Shown here: piece by piece, positions 47,640 through 58,934 of the stretch
Numbering within the stretch: position 1 is the first letter of the stretch
Layout of the letters: each line of letters opens with the position of its first letter
DNA from: Camellia lanceoleosa
Lineage: Eukaryota; Streptophyta; Magnoliopsida; Ericales; Theaceae
Length of the DNA stretch: 64,000 nt
Assembly: GCA_025200525.1 (NCBI GenBank)
Contig: CM045762.1
Coordinates: forward strand, 125,989,752-126,053,751
Direction of reading: 5' to 3'
Notes under the pieces: model-generated
Told to the model about the DNA's origin: nothing
Databases searched by the model: none
The model's input: the letters and a program-made list of their open reading frames with translations, nothing else
Translations under genes and position numbers: made by a program

Positions 47640-50070
47640 ATGGAAGATGAGATTCCACACAACGGAGCCCCTCTAGAGGTTCCACCTACATTCCCACCTA
47701 TTTCTGGGGTAGAGGAGTCGGTAGTTGTCGAGGCTGGCGAGACGGCTCAGGGCATTAAGGTTGACCTTGATATGGAGTTTGAGCCCGAGTTTGAGCTAGA
47801 GTCACTACCATTGAGAGTATGGCCTTTTGATTCGATGAGATATCATCCCCGCACACAAATCTTACTACCCGGAGGCATTTGACGTTTCAGCGACTTTGCT
47901 CACGGTGTACCGAAGGACCTCCTGCTAAGGGAGCCGGCATCCCACCTTTCATCTAGCGTTACTGAGGTATAAATTCTATTTTCATGCATTCTTGCCTTTG
48001 CTTTAACTGTATTTCTTGTACTATCTTACATCTGACTGTACTTTCATCGCTACCTTTTATTTGATCTTTGCCACAGGTAGTCTCCCGTGCCTATAGGGGG
48101 TACGGAGCTACGATAGTGAGGGATTGGTACGACGAGCTCCCTGTTGGGGTTCGTGACATCATCGACGAGACTGGCTTCAGCCTTTTCTGCTCTAGCCTGA
48201 CATGCGTCATTGCGAGCCGTCTCCTTCTAGGAGCGTTAGTGGAGAGGTGGTGGGACACCACAAAATTTGTTCACTTCTCTATTGCCAGGGAGATGACGAT
48301 GACTCCCTACGACTTTGCCATGATCACAGGCTTAGGAGTAGGAGGTGATCTGATCCTTTTTGACATAGACATAGGGGAGTGGGAGGCTACCTGGATCGAG
48401 CTATTAGAAAGGCACCCACCTCTGTACCGGCCAAGCATGGTGAGGTACAGTTTGTTTGATGAGTGGTTTCGAGGGACCGAGCCCGAGACGCTGAAGGCGA
48501 TGGAGCATTATGCCTGGGGCTTCTTGATGTTTGTCCTCGGTACCACCTTGTTTTCGAATAGGTGGAACACCGTGGGCTTATATCTATTGAGCGGTTTCCT
48601 GATGTTTGTCCTCGGTACTACCTTTCCATGGTACGCTTCTACAACTGGAGTGGAGCGGGCCTTGCCACCTTGTACGGCTATATGAGCTTTACCTCCCGCC
48701 TGAAGGGAGAGTGGATCGGAGGCTATTGGCGAGCCTATGAGGTATGCATTTTAGCTCCCTCTTTATACTTTACACTTTTTACTTCACATTTTCTGCTTTA
48801 TATCTATTCAACACCTGTGCTTTTTCTTTGCACTTTCTGTATTAGTTCATGCCCTGTGTTTTTTGCTTTGCACTTTCTATATCTGGTCATGCTCTGTGCT
48901 TTCTGCTTTGCATTTTCTATATCTGTTCATGCTTTGTTGATCACATATCGCTGCACTTTTCTCACAAGTATGGGTTTATGTGTATTTTCCAGCCCTTGCC
49001 CTAGAGCCCATGGAGGAGCTCCCTTCGATGGTTCCCTACTCAAAATGATATGTTGGCCGATGTCAACGCTAGAGTCACGAGTCCTTTGCCTTCCTCCACC
49101 ATTACTTTGATACTGTGACTGCCCACGAGGTAACCCAAAACACAGTCATTTTTGCTTTACAACTGTTCTAATTCACACTTTGGCAACTGATAGCAACTAA
49201 CAATCTGTTCATCTCTTGTTTGTAGATTACGTGGCAGCCTTGGGCCATGATACCGGTTAGGTTGGGGATCATTAAGCGGGATAGTGGGGTACATCACGCT
49301 TTAGGATTATGCTGGAGGGCCCAGTCTGTCGGGCCTGGTTCTTGAGCGAGAGATTCGTTCGCCAAACTATGGGTTTACCGGATCTGGTCGTTTCGATGCC
49401 ACCTCTAAAGTCTATGAGGTCAGTGGACAACCTATCTATTAATGCAATCACGCAGTTGATGGTAGGCTTGGATGCTGATTTCCTTAGAGGCAAGGGTGAT
49501 TACGCGACCTTTATTCAGACCCACCTTATGCCTCCTCTGACAGGCGCTCATGGAGGCGAGGAGACAGGGCCTCCTATGACAGGTAAGGCGACTCGGACGA
49601 CTAGGGCACATGCTAGAGGGGCTTCCCCTGTTGAGCAGGCTATCCGTTGGCCATAGCTTTCCACTATGCTCCCATGCCGGAGGCCTACTGGGACTGCTTA
49701 TCAAATCCCGATTGAGCCGGCAGAGGCTGGACATGAGTTTGTCGAAGTTCGAGGCTCATCCAAGGTATGGACCATACTTTACAATTTGCAACTCACATTT
49801 CATTTCAAATATGTTCATTATATACATTGATCATCCAAATGCATTTGCAGGTATCTATAGAGTCTACGGGGAGCTATCTCAAGCTAGTGGCTTCCCTGAT
49901 AGGGATAGTGCAGAGGAGGGAGACATTGCTTGGTCTCCACGGTATCCCGATAATTTCCTTTAGTTTGCACTTCATGCTATCATTTTTCCACTGATACACC
50001 AGTATTTCAATTGTAGTCTTTCCCAAATTACACTGATACACTGCATCTAATACACAACACTCACACATTG
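47640..50070 (+). pseudogene. E3 PMD-like gene, 5' part, antisense to E3
   Basis: Resembles plant mobile domain (aminotransferase-like) proteins. Exon 1 (47640-47966) starts MEDEIPHNGAPLEVPP and has LLREPASHLSS, with one TGA where E4 has sense codons. An intron with GT (47967) and CCACAG (48076) precedes exon 2 (48077-48741), which reads IVRDWYDELPVGVRD, GALVERWWDTT, EMTMTPYDFAMITGLGVGGD and, after one frameshift, ATLYGYMSFTS and GGYWRAYE. Exon 3 is about 48969-49130. Exon 4 (about 49226-49656) includes FLSERFVRQTMGLPDL, the RVLRQFG-like PMD signature. A further exon begins at about 49852. Exon 2 has a local duplication of FLMFVLGTT. F splits the gene at 50070. Nearly intact compared with E2/E4 copies. 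Confidence 0.75.
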
Positions 50071-52331
50071 TGTCACACCCCCAACTTGCCTCTAAAAGTT
50101 TGGGCATGACCTACTCATAAACGGACATAAAATTCGGTTTGCATAACATATGGGGCCTGAACGGAAGCATTTATCAATCAAAACAGTCTCCATTGAGCTA
50201 TCACTAACATGCCAGGATCACAAGCATTGTGTTAGACAAACAACCATACGGTGAACATACATATGAGAAGTAGTTATGTACTTATATATATATACAGGCC
50301 CGGCCCCATAACTGGGCGTATAACAAAAGTATCGGTTAAAGAGGGTTATATACATTTTAACCTTGGGTAGACAATTAGAGCACAAAGCCAAATGCTTAGC
50401 AAAACTCCACAAAAATGAACGGGCTTCTTCTAAGTGCCTGGACGCACTGAGGTTGACAAAAGAGAAACAAACATCATGGGTTAAGATTGACCTCCAGGTT
50501 GGTTATCTACAGAAGCAGACATAACACAGAGTGAGCAAGGCTTAACGAACAATAGTATTTAAACAATTCAATGATTAGCTTGAATTATAATGTATATAAG
50601 TTCAGAGAACATATGATTAATCTTATTTTATAACTATTTCCAGAACGGCCTTGGGCCTAGTCTTTATACAGAGTGGCTTGAAGCCCAGTAACATACAAAA
50701 CGGCCTTAGGCCTAACAGATTTTACAGATTGGCCTTAGCCCAATAGATTTTATAGATCGGCCTCTGGCCCCACAGAGTTAATAGATCAGCCTCTGGCCCT
50801 ATAGAGTTTACAGATTGGCCTCTGGCCCAGATATCAACAAAGCAAAATACTTCTAAAGTTGAACAGACATGCACAGATTTTGCAATTGTTTATAAATGTT
50901 AGCATAACCAACTTGCGAATAACAGAGCGTTAATAATAATAATTATTAACAATAAGCAAATGTACAACTGTAGTACTATTACTCATAGTGCTATGGTGAA
51001 GCGGTAGTCCCTTCCGGTGCATGCCTTACATACACGCGCAGTTCAGAAATTAGTTCATTTCCCGATTAAACAATATCTGATTCGCTTTGCATCAAACGAA
51101 TTTACAACCATCGAAGAGGCATCAAATACAAATTTTAATAACACTAGAGAGTTAAACAGGTAAAAAAGAGCAGACATAATTTTCCAGCATGGGCTGCACG
51201 TGCAGCTGTGAGCCCCACACGTGTGGCAGTGGTTCTCGTATGTACGGCTATGAGGTCCCGTACGTGCCTTTTTTTCAGTAGCTTCCGACCCTAAATCCCC
51301 TGTTTTCCGCACGTGCGGCTGTGAGCCCCGTATGTGTGGTAGTGCTCCCGCACGTGTGGTCATGACCCCTGCACGTGCGGCGATTTTGCCCTGTTTTGCA
51401 GTCCAAACCAAGGCACTATTTCAATCAAACCAACATATGAAAGAGTGAGAAAATAGGTGCAATAATGTAAGTCTTAGGATATATTATCACCATAACATAT
51501 TTCACAAACTCAACTTAATCCTTAAAAGCTTTAGATTCACAACACAAGTTAATCACTTGAATTCCTAACCAAACTTCTTGGTTCCAATAACATATACATA
51601 CTCGTATATATATAGCTATCTAAACATATGGATGAGTTTCAACATGACATAACAAAGGAGTAGGATGCAATTTCTTCACATAACTCAAATGAGTTCCCAA
51701 CACAACCAAATGGAAAGAATAACTTCCAATTAAACACTTATCAAACACATGATCACAATTGCAAACCCTAGGTTACATAAATGTGAGCCAATCTTACTCA
51801 AATTCAAGAGAAGAATTGTAGAAGATGAATAAACTTACTTTGAGCTTAAATCTCTCAAATTCCCTTCAAGTTTCCAATTTTCTTCCTTGTTAATTTCTCC
51901 TCTTCCTCTCTAACTCTCTTTTCCTCTCTAACCCTCTCTCAGGAAACATCTTATGCCTTAGCCTTTTCTAAATCAAGGGTTAAAAGGATATATATATATA
52001 CATATATCTATGTGCTGCATAAGACAAAATTTAATCAGTTTAATCATTCCAAATCAAAATTTCACAGTAAGTCATATTATGACCTAAAAATCATGCTGAT
52101 CTCAAATATATAATCAATTTCAGATTATTAAGCTTCTAAGGTTTCCAATTCCTGATCCAAACATCACAATTACAACAAATATTCCTCTTATTAGACAGAT
52201 ATGAATCTATAATCATAAGATTCACACAATTTAACTTAATTTCACATGGAATTTCACAGCAAGCACATAAATGCACAGAGTAAGGGACTGAAAGCATACC
52301 AGAAAACATGTTTGAGGGTCGGGTTATTACA
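50071..52331 (-). repeat. F 3' LTR
   Basis: 2261 bp. Contains tandem GGCCTCTGGCCC-type units with AGATTTTACAGAT spacers (50640-50835) and a cluster of CACGTG-like motifs with GTGAGCCCC spacers (51185-51380). A (TA)n run is near 51990. Confidence 0.85.
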
Positions 52332-55300
52332 CTCTCCCCCCCTTAAATAAGTTTGGTCCCTCAAACTTGTTTTACCATGTAACAAGATTAGAAATTTCAG
52401 TCTTATACCATTGTTCAATTCCGTTATAGATATCCAATTCCTTCCTCAGTTTGAACAATTCACAGGTCAATCTGATATTTATCATAGTTTTTCAACAGTT
52501 ATCAACATATAAAGCAACCCATAGTTCTGTCCAATTATTCATTTTGATGATCCACGTTAGGCATGCAGATTAAAAAAAACAACACCATATATCTATTTCG
52601 TAGAAATATGTGTCGAACAAGATAAGGCTATTGGAGTCCATTATAGGACATTCAAGACATCAAATCCTCAGTAGGCGGGGTTTATAATCATAATTTCTTC
52701 CTGTCAACAAATTCCACAGTATCAATTTCAAATACAGAAACACAGTAGAAATCATCCCCTTAAGCACACAATTCATATATTCCCATAGCATAGGTCACTT
52801 TCTATCATAATAAAGATATTCTCAACTATGTTCATAGTTAGACCAATCCAGTATTCATAGTTCATATGCAATTCTCATTAGAAGATGCACGTTCAAACTT
52901 TGCGTAGTTAAGTAGTTCTTTGGGTAAATCACATATTGCAAGTCACTCAGAAATGAATTGTCAACTAAGGTTATATATAGTTTCCAAAGGAAATCAATTA
53001 CGTGGTTAGATTCAAATCTAATTATGCATGATTAATTCAGGCATCGGAGCCTACCAAGCAAGGTTCTGTCTAATTAACAAGATATACTTCATTCTAGCAG
53101 TCACAAATCAGTCGCTTAGGTATGTAGCCACTAGCTTCACAATTTATTCCTAGTATTCCACTATTTTCGAAAGCATATCAAAGTCATACCATCATGTTGG
53201 TTTAGAATCATATGTAATAGTTCTTAACAAGGTCAGAGCGATAGGGAGAAGAATCCCAGTAAACATCGTTAACTCCTCATAGCATTACTTCTAAGTATAA
53301 TAACATAAAGAGAACCATGCTCCAAGTCAATAGTTACGATAATATCAAAACAAGTACCATACAGCAAGTACCATACAGTTTTGCAAATTCATACAGACAT
53401 ACCATTATAAGCACTTAGTCATACCGTCATAAGTTCGAATCTGAGCAATGGATGCAAATATAACAACCATCGTTTCGAGCAAAGGGAGCCATTCAAAGAT
53501 AAAGTCAGAAATCAAGTTCAAAATCGTATTTAGCTAATCAATCATAACAGTAAGGTACCACATTCTCCCTTATTAAGTATTTCCTCTTGTTACCGTAAAA
53601 GCACTTCGATTTCCCTTTTTTTTTTTTTTTTTTTTTTTTCAGTGTTCTATTGTTCAGATAATTCTTCCTTTTCTAACTGTAGGGCACAAGATCAATCACA
53701 TTGTTCCGTATCCACAATTTAGAAGTACAGTGGGTCAACAAACAGCCATACGGAAATCATAGACCAGTCATGCAGCTAGTCATTTAACATAGGCAGAGTA
53801 TCCAGTTACTCCTCGTACGTAGGTTCTACTAGGTCTGTTCATAGAGTCATAAATCCCATTAAATATACAGCAATCATAGCAGTCATATCCATCCAGATTC
53901 CATAATGTCAAAACAAAATATGCAATGATATAGCAAAAGGATAATTTGACCAACTAATATCAAAGTTAGTAATTCTTGGCAAGGTTAGTTCAATATGATA
54001 GTACATCAATTCACAACCATGTAGTGAGTATTGTACAAATCTGTATAAGCCTGAAATAAGAGGTAAATGCCCAGTACATGTCATTAACCCATCATCAATA
54101 TAGAATATTCCCATGTCCATTTGTTTCTCCCAAAATTCACAATGTCATACAGAATAGTTCACATTATAGCCTCAAAATAGGCAATAGGGATCAATTTGAC
54201 AATTTGCAATATCTAACATTTGCATACTTACACAGAAATATGTCACATAAATGATTTTTCAATCTTAAGTCATTACTATACAAAAGCGAGATTTAATTCT
54301 TGCGGTAAATTATCAGATTGCCAATCATTTAGTTTCGATTCCAAATTAGTCAATAACTACCCATCTTTTTACGAGTTTCATATGAGCAGACTCGTAATAT
54401 GAGTGAGGTCCTTCATGTCGTTCAACCATTTCTTATAAGAAATCCCGATTACAGATTACAGATTACACATAAACAAAACAGATTACAGATTACAGATTAC
54501 AGAGTATAGATTACAGATTCCTTAACTATAAGCAGACACAGTTATGATTACAGATTCCCATAAACAAGTCCCGATTACACATAAACAATACTCATTAGAC
54601 ACCATCAATAATTCCCTCGGTTCACCATCAGGAGTCACCAGTAATTCTCTCGGTTCACGAAATCATATTAGTTATATATCGTTTCAAGGTCAATAATCAA
54701 CTCCCAAGTATAGCTAATGTGTAAGTCATTCCCTCATCCATCATTCAAACAATCAGTAGGAAACACAATTAGTAGGAAACAAAATCACCATCAATTAACC
54801 CCTTACACAATTCTAAGAGGGGTCTCTATATGCATAATTTCTTATCACAGTCGGTCATACTCAATACAATTCAAACTGTTATGCAAAACACATCTTATTA
54901 AAATATCTAAGCACAGTGACTTCTCAATATCACAAATCTAAACATTGCTATAGCAAGGGAGACGTGGCTATATTATACTAGTTAAAACATCACATATATC
55001 ATTTTATTTAGTCACTAGATCTTAGGACTATTCAACATTTAGAGTATAATCAATCCATCCAAACAGATGCTAGGGAGCACAATCATGTTGTCATCGTTTC
55101 CCATAGGTAACTATCAATCCAAATATAACAACCGATAACACACATTCCACCTAACCATCTGCATATAAATTGTCTTACCATTCAGCTCGAACTCTCACTA
55201 CGCTTCCACAGTGCAACCTTGTTGATTTAATCCCATCTGCATGTCTTGCATTGTCCACCAATCTATTTAAGATAACCAAAGGCAACAGTTCTCATAATTA

Positions 55301-55616
55301 TTTATTTTTTCGCAATTCATTCCAAATACGTCGTACAATTTTCCTTTTCATTTTGTCTAACCATGCGGAGGTAGATTCCTCCAAATCTTCCATCTTTATG
55401 CTCACCATGTTCTGCATATCAATCAATTACAATATACACAAGGAATATACAATATACATGGATCATAATCATTAGCGTTAGCAGATTACATTTAACGTTG
55501 CCATCAACCTTTCCATATGTATTCAGAATAATATGCATGATGCCTAAGTCTTTTCTAGACTTCCTAAGGCTCAATGGATTCGTGTGTGAGATAGTAACTC
55601 GTGCTCTGATATCACT
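52332..55616 (-). other. F interior, non-coding
   Basis: The polypurine tract on the minus strand is at 52332-52345 (runs of G then AG). The primer-binding site is at 55603-55614. No gag, protease, RT or integrase motif seen in six frames. On the minus strand near 55280-55395 a short ORF starts MSIKMEDLEESTSAWLDK and could be a gag-start relic. A 29-T run is at 53611-53639. 54440-54530 carries an irregular GATTACA repeat. Confidence 0.65.
54440..54530. repeat. GATTACA microsatellite-like repeat
   Basis: At least eight copies of GATTACA or GATTACACATAAACA in about 90 bp within F, with further scattered copies to 54575. Confidence 0.7.
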
Positions 55617-57717
55617 TGTCACGCCCCCAACTTGCCCTTAAAAGTTTGCGCATGACCTACTCAGAAACGGACATAAAATTCGGTTTGTATAACATATGGG
55701 GCTTGAACGGAAGCATTTATCGAGCAAAACAGTCTCCATTGAGCTATCACTAACATGCCAGGATCACAAGCGTTGTGTTAGACAAACAACCATACCGTGA
55801 ACATACATATGAGAAGCAGTTATGTACTTATATATTTATATATAGACCCGGCCCCATAACTGGGCGTATAACAAAAGTGTCGGTTAAAGAGGGTTATATA
55901 CATTTTAACCTTGGGTAGACAATTAGAGCACAAAGCCAAATGCTTAGCAAAACTCCACAAAAATGAACGGGCTTCATCTAAGTGCCTGGACACACTGAGG
56001 TTGACAAAAGAGAAACAAGCATCATGGGTTAAGACTGACCTCCAGGTTGGTTACCTACAGAAGCAGACATAACACAGAGTGAGCAAGGCTCAGTGAATAA
56101 TAGTATTTAAATAATTCAATGATTAGCTTGAATTATAATGTATATAGGTTTAGAGAACATATGATTAATCTTATTCTGTAACTATTTCCAGAACGACCTT
56201 GGGCCCAGTCATTATACAGAGTGGCTTCAAGCCCAGTAACATACAGAACAACCTTAGGCCTAACAGATTTTACAGATTGGCCTTAGCCCAACAGATTTTA
56301 CAGATCGGCCTCTGGCCCTACAGAGTTTACAGATCGGCCTCTGGCCTAGATATCAACAAAGTAGAATACTTCTAAAGTTGTACAGACGTACACAAATTTT
56401 GCAATTGTTTATAAATGTTAGCATAACCAACTTGCGAATAATAGAGCATTAATAATAATAATTATTAACAATAAGCAAATGTACAACTGTAGTACTATTA
56501 CTCATAATGCTATGGTGAAGCGGTAGTCCCTTCCGGTGCATGCCCTACATACACGCGTAGTTCAGAAATTAGTTCATTTCCCGATTAAATAATATCTGAT
56601 TCACTTTGCTTCAAACGAATTTACAACCATTGAAGAGGCATCAAATACAAATTTTAATAACACTAGAGAGTTAAGCAGGTAAAAGCAGCAAAGAATTTTC
56701 CGGCATGGGCACGCGTGCATTAGCCCCCCGTCGTCGGCGATGGTTCCTACACGTCTTGTTTGTGAGTCCCGCGTGCCTTTTTCCGATAACCAACCAAGGC
56801 ACTATTTCAATCAAGCCAACATATGAAAGAGTGAGAAAATAGGTGCAATAATGTAAGTCTTAGGATATATTATCACCATAACATATTTCACAAACTCAAC
56901 TTAATCCTTAAAAGCTTTAGATTCACAACACAAGTTAATCACTTGAATTCCTAACCATACTTCTTGGTTCCAATCACATATGCATACTCATATATATAGC
57001 CATCTAAACATATGGATGAGTTTCAACATGTCATAACAAAGGAGTAGGATACAATTTCTTCACATAACTCAAATGAGTTCCCAACACAGCCAAATGGAAA
57101 GAATAACTTCAAATTAAACACTTGTCAAACCCATGACCACAATTGCAAACCCTAGGTTACATAAATGTGAACCAATCTTACTCAAATTCAAGAGAAGAAT
57201 TGTAGAAGATGAATAAACTTACTTTGATCTTAAATCTCTCAAATTCCCTTCAAGTTTCCAATTTTCTTCTTTGTTAATTTCTCCTCTTCCTCTCTAACTC
57301 TCTTTTCCTCTCTAAACCTCTCTTAGGAAACATCTTATGCCTTAGCCTTTTCTAAATCAAGGGTTAGAAGGAGATATATATATATATATATATCTATGTG
57401 TTGCATAAGACAAAATTTAATCAGTTTAATCATTCCAAATCAAAATTTCACAAAAAGTCATATTATGACCTAAAAATGATGCTGATCTCAAATATATAAT
57501 CAATTTCAGATTATTAAGCTTCTAAGGCTTCCAATTCCTGATCCAAACATTACAATTACAACAGATATTCCTCTTATTAGACATATATGAATATATAATC
57601 ATAAGATTCACTCAATTTAACTTAATTTCACATGGAATTTCACAGCAAGCACATAAATGCACAGAGTAAGGGACTGAAAGCATACCAGAAAACATGTTCG
57701 AGGGTCGAGTTATTACA
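55617..57717 (-). repeat. F 5' LTR
   Basis: 2101 bp, collinear with 50071-52331. It is about 160 bp shorter, mainly because the CACGTG-rich segment is reduced and rearranged at 56700-56800. Other differences are scattered substitutions. Confidence 0.85.
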
Positions 57718-58273
57718 CATTGCATCCATACATTGTACTCATACTGTATCTGGTTTCTGCATACCACTTGTATTTGATACACACACCGTAGCTGATATGT
57801 TGACAACTGTCTTTTCAGATTCCATCTCAGACCGATGGCACAATGCAAGAAGAAGATCGCCATCGGCAACATCTCTTTTAATGGCAGGGAGGAGAAAGAG
57901 ACATGCTTTTGCTTGTGGTTGAGATGTGAATCGTGGTCAAGGCAGAGATAGGGGCACTTGAGGCCATAGTAGTCCTTCAGAGCCCATCTTGAGCTACAAC
58001 GATGCTGAGACCAGTGACTCCGAGGAGGTAGTGGGTCGGCATTCTGAGTCATCCGAAAGTGGAGACAATGATACTGGCTCGGGGGCCAAGAGCGGAGGTG
58101 ACGATATGGCAGGCTCTGAGGTAGAGAGGTGATACTGACAAGGACTCTGGGACAGAGTGCAGAGACGACACCAGCTCTGGTTCAAGTCTGATTCGGACAG
58201 CGGTGCTGATAGAGATAGTGCCCCTGAGTCTTCCCCTTCGAGGAAAAGAATGAAGAGGGCCTCTCGGGCCTGA
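57718..58273 (+). pseudogene. E3 PMD-like gene, 3' part
   Basis: Continuation of the gene interrupted at 50070. After the CATTG duplication comes intron sequence, then CTTTTCAG and the last exon from 57819. It encodes a Ser/Glu/Asp-rich tail (SESGDNDTGSGAKSGGDD) and ends SPSRKRMKRASRA with a stop at 58271. The acidic tail plus terminal basic cluster is also seen in E2 (PRKRARTD). The basic end looks like a nuclear localisation signal. Frame shifts are present within the exon. Confidence 0.6.
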
Positions 58274-58934
58274 GGCGACTGGCACTGATTTTGATTTATT
58301 TATTTATTTTTAACTTTTTTGCATAGTTTCTTTTTGATAGTATTAGCACATGTATAGCTTCAGATAGGTTTTATTTAGCTTTGAAACTTGTACTCCTCTT
58401 TTGTAAAAAACCATGATTAGAATAAAACCTCACAATTTTTGTGAAAAGTGTTGTTATTTTTGCATCACGTGCACCCCCATTTGCATGAAATGGAAATGGA
58501 ATAGAATTTGCAAATGAAAACTGAACACTTGTATTGGCACGATGTTTTTAATCGAGTAATGAGCCAACCAACAACCAAAATGCAAAATACAACTAGATAA
58601 ACAAAGCAAAAACAAATCAAATACAAATAAAAAAAACTTGCTAAAACTAAAAAGACTCAAAACAAGACCTCAAAACACAAAGATCAAGACCAAAACACAT
58701 GCTTCGAGCACTGCGCAGCACACAGCTAGGCGGTAGACCAGAAAGAAAGACTGCTAGCTAGAGATAGAGCTTGCAAGCCAAAGAAGGTGGCCTACCAGCC
58801 ATAAGAGGTGGCCAGTGTAAATAACCTCCAAATTTTTGATAGTTGGCTTCCACTCACAACCTTATCTTCTACAAAAGGTTCAGCTTCGTGATTTCTTTTC
58901 TAGAAATTCATTGCAGTTGCAATTTCTTCCACAA
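58274..58934 (+). other. E3 spacer between the two antisense genes
   Basis: Non-coding. 58290-58450 is a T-rich 3' UTR with an AATAAA signal (AGAATAAAACC near 58420). 58720-58830 has GGTGGCC / CAGCCA motifs like those upstream of PMD, so it may be the promoter region of the next gene. Confidence 0.4.

Larger units (their letters stand above)
50071..57717 (-). mobile_element. F: non-autonomous LTR retrotransposon with iMet-type primer site
   Basis: Two LTRs (50071-52331 and 55617-57717) in the same orientation, flanked by a perfect 5-bp duplication CATTG at 50066-50070 and 57718-57722. On the minus strand the LTR starts TGTAATAAC and ends GGCGTGACA. Just inside the 5' LTR is TGATATCAGAGC, close to the tRNA-iMet site TGGTATCAGAGC. 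A G-run GGGGGGGAGAG before the 3' LTR is the polypurine tract. The 3.3-kb interior has no gag or pol. It interrupts the E3 PMD gene. Confidence 0.9.

Noticed and set aside
52332..55616. Hidden host gene or gag-pol in the F interior
   Set aside because: Only short, unconserved ORFs; AT-rich with many stops in all frames.
57612..58052. 146-codon minus-strand ORF
   Set aside because: Spans the F LTR boundary and is antisense to the PMD last exon, so it is a chance frame.
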